Assembly (NCBI RefSeq): GCF_017255185.1
Contig: NZ_JAFKCZ010000005.1
Location: 360,872-424,871 of the forward strand
Length of the DNA: 64,000 nucleotides
Source of the DNA: Parahaliea mediterranea
GTDB lineage: Bacteria; Pseudomonadota; Gammaproteobacteria; Pseudomonadales; Halieaceae
Direction of reading: 5' to 3'
Shown: positions 53,742 to 61,345 of the stretch, one piece after another
Layout of the letters: every line of letters starts with the position of its first letter
Position numbering within the stretch: position 1 is the stretch's first letter
Translations under genes and position numbers: made by a program
Notes under the pieces: generated by a model
Databases searched by the model: none
Told to the model about the DNA's origin: nothing
What the model saw: only the letters and a program-made list of their open reading frames with translations

Positions 53742-53765
53742 AGCCGTTTTGGACGGCTTTCTATT
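53742..53765 (+). terminator. Short terminator-like hairpin after drt2
   Basis: AGCCGT / ACGGCT, 6-bp stem with TTTGG loop, followed by TTCTATT. It separates drt2 from the next small genes. Confidence 0.45.
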
Positions 53766-53811
53766 CAGCCGGAAGCTGCTAATAGTTGGGTAGTCCGTAT
53801 TAGGAGGGACA

Positions 53812-53991
53812 ATGACTGGCGGAACTAAGCGGAAAGGTGGCGGCAGTAGCGATAAGAAGAGGAATACTAAGTACATCGATCATGGCAATAGTCGTGCCGG
53901 TGCAAGCGACCCAAGCCATCCAAAGGATGGCCCTAAGAGACCGGGGCCAAAGCTGACGTCTAGTGGTGGTCCCGGCAAGCAGGGAAGCTAG
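53812..53991 (+). CDS. Small Gly/Lys/Ser-rich protein of unknown function
   Basis: 59 residues, starting MTGGTKRKGGGSSDKK and ending TSSGGPGKQGS; basic, without hydrophobic segments, probably disordered. An excellent TAGGAGGGA ribosome site precedes the ATG. The membrane-protein gene begins 7 bp after its stop, so both form a two-gene operon. I do not recognise the family. Its place between a defence reverse transcriptase and a tRNA gene suggests a defence or mobile-element role, by association only. Confidence 0.7.
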   Translation: MTGGTKRKGGGSSDKKRNTKYIDHGNSRAGASDPSHPKDGPKRPGPKLTSSGGPGKQGS

Positions 53992-53998
53992 GCCGGGT

Positions 53999-54397
53999 AT
54001 GGACCTTCAGACTTACCGGGGATACTACGAGGCGCGATCTGCAACTGCGAGCAATGTGGCTCGCCAGTCGGCCTTCGCGGGTATCGCGCTCGTTTGGATA
54101 TTTAAGGACCAGGTGGGTCAAGAGTTTGCTCTGCCGATGGGGCTGTTATACCCGACCATCTGCATGATGGTGGGCTTAGCAGCGGACCTTATGCAATACG
54201 TCGTCGCGAGTGCTATATGGGGCTTCTATTGTCGCATTAAAGAGAAGGAATTCGATCCAGACCCAAATCCGGAGTTTCGCAATCCGAACTGGATCAATTG
54301 GCCTGCGCTGGGCTTGTTTTGGTTGAAGCTTGCGGCAGTACTCGTTGGCTATGTCTTGTTAGTTAAATATGCGATTGGCGCAATTCACTTCAATTGA
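53999..54397 (+). CDS. Small multi-span membrane protein of unknown function
   Basis: About 132 residues. A short N-terminal helix (DLQTYRGYYEARSATASNVAR) is followed by membrane segments near 23-36 (FAGIALVWIFK), 46-77 (GLLYPTICMMVGLAADLMQ, YVVASAIWGFYC) and 102-126 (LGLFWLKLAAVLVGYVLLV). A soluble, Pro/Asn/Asp-rich loop (KEKEFDPDPNPEFRNPNW) lies before the last span. ATG 53999 follows AGGCCGGG; an upstream in-frame start at 53963 would overlap the previous gene. Coupled with the 59-residue Gly/Lys protein. A membrane effector paired with a small basic partner would fit an abortive-infection unit, but that is a hypothesis. Confidence 0.75.
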   Translation: MDLQTYRGYYEARSATASNVARQSAFAGIALVWIFKDQVGQEFALPMGLLYPTICMMVGLAADLMQYVVASAIWGFYCRIKEKEFDPDPNPEFRNPNWINWPALGLFWLKLAAVLVGYVLLVKYAIGAIHFN

Positions 54398-54575
54398 AAC
54401 CTTTATGGCGGTGCTGGCTCGCCGTCCCCCGTCTGTAACCACGCGGAGTGGGAGCGGGATATCTGTGGCGCTCTATAGGCTGGTGCAATAGAGTGGTTAG
54501 TCCTATAGCTTGGACTTAAATCTCGATTGGGTATCGTTGTTTGCTTTTGATTATGCTGTAATTTTTTGATTTTAT

Positions 54576-54652
54576 TGGCCCGCCCGAGAGGATTCGAACC
54601 TCTGACCTTTGCCTCCGGAGGGCAACGCTCTATCCAGCTGAGCTACGGGCGG
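54576..54652 (-). tRNA. tRNA-Arg (anticodon CCG), CCA encoded
   Basis: Full cloverleaf on the minus strand: acceptor CCGCCCG / CGGGCGG, T8 A9, D-arm GCTC..GAGC, anticodon stem TTGCC / GGCAA with loop CTCCGGA (anticodon CCG), T-arm AGAGG-TTCGAAT-CCTCT, discriminator G and genomic CCA at 54578-54576. Its 3' end faces the defence island, the usual orientation for islands integrated in tRNA genes. Confidence 0.97.
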
Positions 54653-54701
54653 TTGTCTTGACGTTTGCCCAGCCAAAGCCGGCTGGTGCAAGGGGACGCG
54701 C

Positions 54702-54730
54702 ATAATACCTGCCTCGCCGCCCAGCGTCCA
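54702..54730 (-). promoter_or_regulatory. tRNA-Arg promoter
   Basis: On the minus strand TGGACG (54730-54725) and TATTAT (54707-54702) are 17 bp apart, followed by a GC-rich discriminator, typical of stringently controlled tRNA promoters. The tRNA 5' end lies about 45 nt downstream of the start site. Confidence 0.6.
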
Positions 54731-54935
54731 GCGCCGCGGCCCTGGGGTCGGGCTTCCCCTTCGCCCAGTCTAACCATGTTCTCCCCCACGCGCGCAACGG
54801 TAATTGTTGCGGGAATGCTTCGCCCTGGCCAGACGTCCTAGTAACAGCCGGGGGGCATCTGTGCCGCCATTTAAAAAGCCACATAAAAACAGTGGCTTAG
54901 GATTGGCGGCTGGCTATGGAAGAACGGAGTACGAC

Positions 54936-55475
54936 ATGAACAAGTCGATGATGACAGGTGCGGTTCTCGGGGTGGCGCTGGCCACCGCTGGCGGTGTGTT
55001 TGCGGGTTACAGCTACCTGGACGGCGAGCAGGGGGCCCGGGAGGCCGAGGTGCTGTCAGTGAGCGAGGTGCGCGAGACGGTCGAGGAGCCGCGGCAGGTG
55101 TGCCGGGATGTGCAGGTGACCCGGCGCAAGCCGGCGCAGGATGAGCACCAGGTGCTGGGCACCGTGGCCGGGGCGGTCATCGGCGGGGTGCTGGGCAACC
55201 AGGTTGGCGGCGGCAACGGCAAGAAGCTGGCCACCGTGGCGGGGGCCGCGGCGGGCGGCTACGCGGGCAACAAGACCCAGGAGAAGATGCAGGCCGGGGA
55301 TACCTACCAGTCCACGGAGCAGCGCTGCGAGACGGTGGTGGACAGCCGCGAGGTGATCAGCGGTTTCGAGGTCACCTATCGCCTGCAGGGCGAGGAAGGC
55401 ACGGTGTTGATGGACCGTCACCCGGGTAAAACCATCCCCGTGGTGGACGGGCAACTGGTGCTTGGCGAAGGCTGA
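54936..55475 (+). CDS. Glycine-zipper 2TM domain surface protein
   Basis: 179 residues. N-terminal hydrophobic segment (MMTGAVLGVALATAGGVFAGYSY), a mid-protein glycine zipper typical of the Rickettsia 17-kDa antigen / SlyB-like group (LGTVAGAVIGGVLGNQVGGGNGKK in part, LATVAGAAAGGYAGNKTQEKM in part), and a C-terminal beta part (ISGFEVTYRLQGEEGTVLMDRHPG). GGAGTACGAC precedes ATG 54936. Such proteins sit in the envelope and help membrane integrity. Convergent with the DUF4136 lipoprotein gene. Confidence 0.87.
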   Translation: MNKSMMTGAVLGVALATAGGVFAGYSYLDGEQGAREAEVLSVSEVRETVEEPRQVCRDVQVTRRKPAQDEHQVLGTVAGAVIGGVLGNQVGGGNGKKLATVAGAAAGGYAGNKTQEKMQAGDTYQSTEQRCETVVDSREVISGFEVTYRLQGEEGTVLMDRHPGKTIPVVDGQLVLGEG

Positions 55476-55483
55476 GTACAACG

Positions 55484-55520
55484 CGGCCCGCGGTGATGCC
55501 ACCGCGGGCCGTTGGCTTTT
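55484..55520. terminator. Shared terminator between convergent genes
   Basis: Perfect 11-bp stem GGCCCGCGGTG / CACCGCGGGCC with ATGC loop between the glycine-zipper gene and the convergent lipoprotein gene; TTTT follows on the plus strand a few bases later. Confidence 0.7.
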
Positions 55521-56133
55521 ACTCGGCCGGCGCGGCGCCGGGCGGGAAGGCCTCGAAGATGCGCACCGCGGCGGCGTTCACCACTTCCTGGTTCTTCAGC
55601 TGGTCCTTGTCCTTGATGCGGGACTGGATGGTGCCGCGCCACATGGACTTGCGCAGCTCGGGGTCGATCATATCGACGATGAAGTAGCCGTCGGTGTAGT
55701 TGCGGGTAACGACTTCGGTGCCGCCGCAACTCCAGCAGCTGTACATGGCGTAGCGGTTGTAGCCGAAGTAGGGGCCGTACATCCCGGGGTCGTTGTAGGT
55801 GCGCACGTCGGTTTTGAACTGGGTGACCAGGTGCCAGCTCAGCAGCATGTCGGCCTCGCTGGCGTCATCGACGAATTCAAAGCCCTTGGCCTTGAGGGCG
55901 TAGCTCAGGGCGTCGTTCACCCGGTCTTTCTGGAAGTCGCTGAGTACCATCGGGTTGTCGCCGCTGACTTTGCCCAGGCCGGAGTAGAAGGCGATTTTCT
56001 TGACGCCGCCAAAGTTGTAGCCTTGCTTGTAATCCACATCGGGCTTGGGCGGGCCGCTGGCACAGGCCGTGAGCAGCAGGCCGGCGGCCAGGGCGATCAG
56101 GGCGCGGCCTCGTTGTCGTAACAGCGTCATCAT
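55519..56133 (-). CDS. DUF4136 family lipoprotein
   Basis: 204 residues. Lipobox LLLTACAS. The mature part has the DUF4136 layout: VDYKQGYNFGGVKKIAFYSG, ALKAKGFEFVDDASEADMLLSWHLV in part, a Tyr/Gly-rich middle (YNDPGMYGPYFGYNRYAMY) and a C-terminal IVDMIDPELRKSMWRGTIQ. Probably anchored in the outer membrane; biochemical role unknown. ATG 56133 (Met-Met-Thr) follows GGAGTACC. It lies downstream of, and probably co-transcribed with, the DUF3080 lipoprotein. Confidence 0.87.
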   Translation of the reverse strand: MMTLLRQRGRALIALAAGLLLTACASGPPKPDVDYKQGYNFGGVKKIAFYSGLGKVSGDNPMVLSDFQKDRVNDALSYALKAKGFEFVDDASEADMLLSWHLVTQFKTDVRTYNDPGMYGPYFGYNRYAMYSCWSCGGTEVVTRNYTDGYFIVDMIDPELRKSMWRGTIQSRIKDKDQLKNQEVVNAAAVRIFEAFPPGAAPAE

Positions 56134-56231
56134 ACGGTACTCCTCAACAGGGACGATTGGACGTCGAAAACCCGACATACTGCGCCAGTATAGCCGGAAT
56201 CGAAAGCGCTGTTGCCCCCCCCTTGGGGTAT

Positions 56232-57269
56232 TCATGCGGGCGCGGCGCCGCCGCAGGGCGCCAGCAGGGTCTGCACCGCCTGTACATGGCGGCGCGGGGC
56301 GGCGCTCCAGCCCGCCACCAGGGTGTCGCGCCGATCGCGCCAGCGCTGGTAGCTGTCGGGCAGCGCGCCGGCCAGGGCGGTTTCCAGCGCCCGTATGGGC
56401 GGCAGCAGCTGGTACTGGCGGCGGTCCACGGCGGCGGACCAGGGCTGGATGTCGCCCACGAAGAATTTCCTGACCACATTGGGCACGATATCCGCCGCCG
56501 CGGGCCGTATGCGCGGCGCGCAGAGCGGGCCCTCGGCGGCCCGGGCGGCAAACAGGCCGTCGGCGGTGGCCAGCCAGCTGGCCTGCATTGCCAGGGCCCG
56601 CAGCAGCTCGCCGCCGTCGCCCTTGCCAATCTCGCTCAGCTGCAATTCGAACTGTGCGTTGTCGGCGCTGTAGTCGCCGGCCAGCCAGCGGCGGCTGTCC
56701 GCGGCGATGGCTTCCAGAGCGGTGATCACCGCGCTGCTGGTATTGCCGGGGTAGTCGCCCAGCGCGCTGGGGGGGCGCCAGAAGTCGCGGAATTCGGGTC
56801 CCGCCAGGGTGGCGAGAAAGATGCGCGCGGGCAGTTGCTGGCGCTTGAGCCGGTGGGCCTGCCGCAGCAGGCCGGCCAGCTCGGCGTTGCCCTTGCCGTC
56901 CATGTACTCGATGCAGGCCGGGGCCAGGCGCAGGTATTCCAAATCCAGCAGCAGGCGCTGGGAGGCGCTGGCCATGCGCCCCAGGCTGCTGTTGCGCTTG
57001 CCGATGGTGATCTGCACCTCGCAGCCGGTCAGCGCCAGGAAATCGAGGGTATCGAGGCTGGTGCTGGGCAGCTCGATGTGCAGCTCGGCGCGGCGCGGCA
57101 GGCGCGGGATGGCGGCGCGTTCGAAACGCGGCCGCTCCACCTCCAGCGGCCGCGCCAGCCGGTCCAGGTAGGTGTCGAAGGCGGCCTCGGGCCCGGGGCG
57201 TGTGCAGCCCGCCGCCAGCAGGGCCAGTAGCGGGATCGATAGGAGGTATATCAAGGCGCGATGGTTCAT
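56232..57269 (-). CDS. DUF3080 family lipoprotein
   Basis: 345 residues. Signal peptide with lipobox LLAAGC. The segment LTGCEVQITIGKRNSSLGRMAS and the following LEYLRLAPACIEYM are typical of DUF3080, a gammaproteobacterial family of unknown function; a second Cys pair may form a disulfide. Helix-rich mature domain, no membrane span after the signal. The gene is divergent from the LolA-like/ABC operon at 57404 and is followed by the DUF4136 lipoprotein 98 bp downstream. Confidence 0.85.
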   Translation of the reverse strand: MNHRALIYLLSIPLLALLAAGCTRPGPEAAFDTYLDRLARPLEVERPRFERAAIPRLPRRAELHIELPSTSLDTLDFLALTGCEVQITIGKRNSSLGRMASASQRLLLDLEYLRLAPACIEYMDGKGNAELAGLLRQAHRLKRQQLPARIFLATLAGPEFRDFWRPPSALGDYPGNTSSAVITALEAIAADSRRWLAGDYSADNAQFELQLSEIGKGDGGELLRALAMQASWLATADGLFAARAAEGPLCAPRIRPAAADIVPNVVRKFFVGDIQPWSAAVDRRQYQLLPPIRALETALAGALPDSYQRWRDRRDTLVAGWSAAPRRHVQAVQTLLAPCGGAAPA

Positions 57270-57403
57270 GGGGCATTTATAGCGCAGTTGGGCCGCTCCG
57301 GGGCAATCAAATCCGCGTCGCCAGCGATACCGGCCCCGATGGTTTACAGACGCCCGGACTGTGTTACCTTGCCTGCACCACGGTATTTCACCCGGGAGGG
57401 CGC

Positions 57404-58153
57404 ATGGCGCTGCGGTTGTTCGTACTGATTCCCCTATTGCTGGCCTGCGCGGCGGCCCGGGCGGCGCCGGCCGCGGAGGACATCATCCGCCGCGCCATCG
57501 ACCACTACCGCGGCCAGACCTCCTACACCGAGATGACCATGACCATCCACCGCGAGGACTGGGAGCGCAGCATGTCCATGCGCGCCTGGACCGAGGGCGA
57601 CGAGCGCACCCTGGTGCGGGTCACCGCGCCGCGCAAGGACGCCGGCAACGGCACCCTGTCGGTGGACGGCAATATGTGGACCTACAGCCCGCGTATCAAC
57701 CGGGTGATCAAGATCCCCTCGTCGATGATGAACCAGAACTGGATGGGCAGCGACTTCTCCAACAAGGACATCAGCAAGGACGCCGACATCGTCGACCAGT
57801 ACGACCACACCCTGCTGGACACCCGCGAGGAGGGCGGCCACACGGTCTACGTCATCCAGTCCGTGCCCCACGAAGAGGCCGCGGTGGTGTGGGGCCGCGA
57901 GGTGCTCACGGTGCGCGACGACTGGGTGCTGCTGGAGCAGCAGTTCCGCGACCAGGACGACGTTCTGGTCAAGACGCTGCGGGCCTTGGAGATCGCCGAG
58001 ATGTCGGGGCGCACTGTGGCCACGGTGATGCGCATGGCCAGCGAGGAAACGCCGGGTGAGTGGACCGAGTTGCGCACCGGCAGTATCGAATTCGGTGTCG
58101 AGATTCAGTCCGGCCTGTTCACCTTGTCCAACCTGCGCAACCCCCGGCAGTGA
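57404..58153 (+). CDS. LolA-like outer-membrane lipoprotein-sorting protein
   Basis: 249 residues with a signal peptide (..LLACAAARAAPA). The mature protein is the LolA/LolB-like half-barrel subfamily (DUF4292-like): TSYTEMTMTIHREDWERSMSM in part, LVRVTAPRKDAGNGTLSVDGNMWTYSPRINRVIKIPSSMM in part, VYVIQSVPHEEAAVVWGREVL in part. Such periplasmic proteins shuttle lipids or lipoproteins. GGGAGG precedes the ATG. It heads a five-gene operon: two FtsX-type permeases, an ABC ATPase and an outer-membrane barrel, so it is probably the periplasmic carrier of one transport chain. Confidence 0.9.
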   Translation: MALRLFVLIPLLLACAAARAAPAAEDIIRRAIDHYRGQTSYTEMTMTIHREDWERSMSMRAWTEGDERTLVRVTAPRKDAGNGTLSVDGNMWTYSPRINRVIKIPSSMMNQNWMGSDFSNKDISKDADIVDQYDHTLLDTREEGGHTVYVIQSVPHEEAAVVWGREVLTVRDDWVLLEQQFRDQDDVLVKTLRALEIAEMSGRTVATVMRMASEETPGEWTELRTGSIEFGVEIQSGLFTLSNLRNPRQ

Positions 58154-58165
58154 GGTGAAAAGCCA

Positions 58166-59395
58166 GTGAATATCAGCGCGCGGCTGGCCTGGCGCAACCT
58201 GTGGCGGCACAGCCGCCGCACCTGGCTGACGGTCGGCGCCATGGTGTTTTGCAACGCCCTGCTGGTGTTCCTGATAGCCGTCCAGCTGGATTCCTACCGG
58301 ATGATGATCGACAACACCCTGGGCGCCTTCACCGGGCACCTGCAGGTGCAGCGTGCCGGCTACCACGAGGACCAGCGCATGCAGCAGACCGTGCCGGCGG
58401 TGGCGGCGCTGGCCGATAAGGTGCGGCGGCAACCGGGTGTGAGCGCCGCCGCGGGCCGCGCCATGGCCTACGCCCTGGCCTCCAGCGAGCAGCGCTCCTT
58501 CGGCATCCTGGTTACCGGGGTGCAGCCGGACGCCGAGCCCAGCGTGTCCACCTACCCGGGGCTGGTGTCCGCGGGGCGCTACCTCGACGGCAGCGAGGCC
58601 GCCGAGATCGTGATCGGCGCGGTGCTGGCGCGCAACCTCAAGCTGGGCCTGGGGGATGAACTGACTTTCCTCGGCAGCGGCCGCGACGGCGGCATCGCGG
58701 CGGGGGTGGCGACGGTGGTGGGTATCGTCGACTCCGGTATCGCCGAGGTGGATCGCGGCGTGGCGCAAATCCCCCTGGGCTACTTCCAGCAGACGTTTTT
58801 CATGGGCGACAGCGGCCACAGCGTGGTGGCCCGGGTGGACGAACTCGACCACACCGACGCCGTGGTGGCGAGCCTGCGCCGCCAGCTCGCCGCCGATAGC
58901 GAGCTGGTGGTGCTGGACTGGGACACCCTGCAGCCGGGCCTGCGGGAGGCGATCCAGACCGACATGATCAGCGCCTGGTTCATGTACGCGGTGCTGATCG
59001 TGCTGGTGGCGCTGAGCGTACTCAATACCCAGTTGATGTCGGTGCTGGAGCGCACCCGGGAGTTCGGGGTGATGCTGGCGCTGGGCATGCGGCCCGGGCG
59101 CCTGGGGCGGCTGGTGATGCTGGAGACCCTGCTGATGGCGACGCTGGGCCTGGCACTGGGGGCGCTGGTGGGCGCCGCCGTGGTGTACTACTTCAGCGTG
59201 TTCGGTTTCAGTTACCCCGGCATGGCGGAGGCGGCGGCCAAATTCAACCTGCCGCCGCGGCTCTATCCCCAGGTCAGTGCGCTGGCGGTGTTCTGGGGGC
59301 CGGTGACGGTGTTCGCCGGCGCGCTGCTGGCTTCGCTGTACCCGGCGTTGAAGCTGCTGCGCATGGAGCCGGTGGCGGCGATGAGGGCGGTGTAA
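58166..59395 (+). CDS. ABC transporter permease, FtsX/LolE type
   Basis: 409 residues. MacB/FtsX topology: one N-terminal span (WLTVGAMVFCNALLVFLIAVQ), a ~220-residue periplasmic domain, then three C-terminal spans (MYAVLIVLVALSVLNTQLMSV in part; LLMATLGLALGALVGAAVVYYF in part; VFWGPVTVFAGALLASLYP). The RNLWRHSRRTWLT start is usual for this class. It follows the LolA-like gene after 12 bp and its TAA overlaps the next permease ATG by one base, indicating tight coupling; both permeases probably form a heterodimer with the ATPase. Confidence 0.92.
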   Translation: MNISARLAWRNLWRHSRRTWLTVGAMVFCNALLVFLIAVQLDSYRMMIDNTLGAFTGHLQVQRAGYHEDQRMQQTVPAVAALADKVRRQPGVSAAAGRAMAYALASSEQRSFGILVTGVQPDAEPSVSTYPGLVSAGRYLDGSEAAEIVIGAVLARNLKLGLGDELTFLGSGRDGGIAAGVATVVGIVDSGIAEVDRGVAQIPLGYFQQTFFMGDSGHSVVARVDELDHTDAVVASLRRQLAADSELVVLDWDTLQPGLREAIQTDMISAWFMYAVLIVLVALSVLNTQLMSVLERTREFGVMLALGMRPGRLGRLVMLETLLMATLGLALGALVGAAVVYYFSVFGFSYPGMAEAAAKFNLPPRLYPQVSALAVFWGPVTVFAGALLASLYPALKLLRMEPVAAMRAV

Positions 59396-60624
59396 TGATG
59401 TTGCTGCGCGCGGGTATCGGCCGCCTGGCCTGGCGCAATCTGTGGCGCAACCGGCGGCGCACGCTGATCATGCTGCTGGCGGTGGTGGTGGGCGTTTGGG
59501 CCATGGTGTTCATGAGCGCGATGATGCGCGGCATGGTCGACGAGATGGTGCGCAACGGCCTCGACCAGCTGCCGGGGGAGGTGCAGATTCACCACCGGGA
59601 CTACCGCGATGACCCCAGCGTGGTGAACAGTATCGCGCCCCCGGCGGGCGATCTGCTGGCGGCGCTGCAACAGCCGCCGGTCAGCGCCTGGTCGGCCCGG
59701 GTGCGGGTGCCGGCGATGGTGTCCAGCGCCCACGGCAGCCGCGGCGTCACCCTGCTGGGGGTGGACCCGGCGGCGGAGCGGGCCCTGGGCTCGGCGCCGC
59801 GAACGATGGTCGCGGGGCGTTTTCTCGACGGTGTGGACGACCGCGGCGTGGTGCTGGGCCAGCGCCTGGTGGAGCGGTTGGAAACCGGCCTCGGCAAGCG
59901 CGTGGTGATCATGAGCCAGGACCCGGACAACAACGTGGCCGACCGCGGTGTGCGGGTGGTGGGTATCTACAGCGCCCGCCTGCCCGGCGACGAGGAGCGC
60001 TTTGTGTACGGCGGCCGGGCCGCGATCCAGGAACTGCTGGGCATCGGCCACCAGGTGTCGGAGGTTGCGGTGATCGGGGATGGCTACCGCGCGGTGGCGC
60101 CCTGGGCGGCGCGGGTCGCCGCGGCGGCGCCGGAGCTGGAGGTGCTCAGCTGGCGCCAGCTCGACCCCTTCCTCGACGCCATGCTGACGCTGCAGGACGG
60201 CTTTGCCCTGGTGTTCATGGTGGTGGTGTTCCAGGCGCTGTCCTTCGGCCTGGTCAACACCCTGGCGATGGCGGTATTCGAGCGGGTGCGGGAGATCGGC
60301 CTGATGCAGGCGCTGGGCATGCGCCCCGGCCTGGTGCTCCAGCAGGTGCTGCTGGAGAGTGTGTTCCTGCTGGGCCTGGGGCTGGCGCTGGGCAATGCGC
60401 TGGCCTGGCTGAGCATCAAGCCTCTGGAGTCGGGTATCGATTTGTCGTCGGTGGCCCGGGGCATGGAGATGTTCGCCATGGGCAGCATCCTGTACCCGGC
60501 GCTGGACTGGCGCGACATGCTGCTGTCCACCGTGGTGGTGCTGGGCCTGGGCCTGCTGGCCAGCCTGATCCCCGCCTGGCGGGCGGCGCGCCTGGACCCG
60601 GTGCGGGCCCTCAACTCCCACTGA
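59395..60624 (+). CDS. ABC transporter permease, FtsX/LolC type
   Basis: 409 residues, the same architecture as the preceding permease: span 1 (TLIMLLAVVVGVWAMVFMSA), a periplasmic domain to about residue 265, then three spans (ALVFMVVVFQALSFGLVNTL, LLESVFLLGLGLALGNALAWL in part, LLSTVVVLGLGLLASLIP). The matching length and RNLWRNRRRTLIM start indicate an ancient gene duplication and a heterodimeric transporter. ATG 59395 overlaps the upstream stop; ATG 59398 is an alternative. Confidence 0.92.
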   Translation: MMLLRAGIGRLAWRNLWRNRRRTLIMLLAVVVGVWAMVFMSAMMRGMVDEMVRNGLDQLPGEVQIHHRDYRDDPSVVNSIAPPAGDLLAALQQPPVSAWSARVRVPAMVSSAHGSRGVTLLGVDPAAERALGSAPRTMVAGRFLDGVDDRGVVLGQRLVERLETGLGKRVVIMSQDPDNNVADRGVRVVGIYSARLPGDEERFVYGGRAAIQELLGIGHQVSEVAVIGDGYRAVAPWAARVAAAAPELEVLSWRQLDPFLDAMLTLQDGFALVFMVVVFQALSFGLVNTLAMAVFERVREIGLMQALGMRPGLVLQQVLLESVFLLGLGLALGNALAWLSIKPLESGIDLSSVARGMEMFAMGSILYPALDWRDMLLSTVVVLGLGLLASLIPAWRAARLDPVRALNSH

Positions 60625-60640
60625 TCGAGGAAACGAGCAA

Positions 60641-61345
60641 GTGACTGCCATCAGCTGCCGCGAACTGTGCAAGACCTTCCGCCAGGGGGAGGAACTGATT
60701 ACCGGCCTGGACCGGGTGAGCCTGGACATCGACTCGGGCAGTTTCGTGTCGCTGTCGGGCCCTTCGGGCTCCGGCAAGACCACCCTGCTCAATGCCATGG
60801 GTGGCCTGGATACCCCCGACAGCGGCCAGGTTACGGTGGGCGGCACGCGCATCGACGGTCTCGATCGCGGCGAGCGCGCCGACATGCGCCTGCACAATAT
60901 CGGTTTTGTGTTCCAGGCCTACAACCTGGTGCCGGTGCTGTCGGCCCAGGAAAACGTCGAGTTCGTGATGCAGGTACAGGGCGTGGCGGCGGCGGAGCGC
61001 CAGCGGCGGGCCCGTGAAGTGCTCGACGATGTCGGCCTGGCGGGGATGGAGGGGCGGCTCCCGGGCGAGCTGTCGGGCGGCCAGCAGCAGCGGGTGGCGG
61101 TGGCCCGGGCGATCGCCGCGCGGCCCAAACTGGTGCTGGCGGACGAGCCCACAGCCAACCTCGACAGCCACAGTGCGGCGCAGCTGATGGGGCTGTTTGT
61201 TGAACTCAACGAACAGCGCGGGGTGACATTCGTCATGTCCACCCACGATACCCGGGTGATGGCTTATGCCCGCCGCCTGATCAGCATGCGCGACGGCCGT
61301 ATCGTCGAGGACCGGGCCCAGGAACCCCGCCCGATGAACCTGTAG
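60641..61345 (+). CDS. ABC transporter ATP-binding protein, LolD/MacB type
   Basis: 234 residues, complete ATPase: Walker A GPSGSGKTT, Q-loop FVFQAYNLVPVL, signature LSGGQQQR, Walker B LVLADEPTANLD, switch His in MSTHDTRV. The FxAYNLVP and DEPTANLDS motifs are typical of the LolD/MacB/FtsE branch (mechanotransmission transporters). GTG start at 60641 after GAGGAAACGAG. It energises the two FtsX-type permeases encoded upstream. Confidence 0.95.
   Translation: MTAISCRELCKTFRQGEELITGLDRVSLDIDSGSFVSLSGPSGSGKTTLLNAMGGLDTPDSGQVTVGGTRIDGLDRGERADMRLHNIGFVFQAYNLVPVLSAQENVEFVMQVQGVAAAERQRRAREVLDDVGLAGMEGRLPGELSGGQQQRVAVARAIAARPKLVLADEPTANLDSHSAAQLMGLFVELNEQRGVTFVMSTHDTRVMAYARRLISMRDGRIVEDRAQEPRPMNL

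Noticed and set aside
54576..54652. Direct repeat of the tRNA-Arg 3' end as an attachment site on the left side of the island
   Set aside because: I looked for the T-arm/acceptor sequence between 49700 and 50170 and found no copy.
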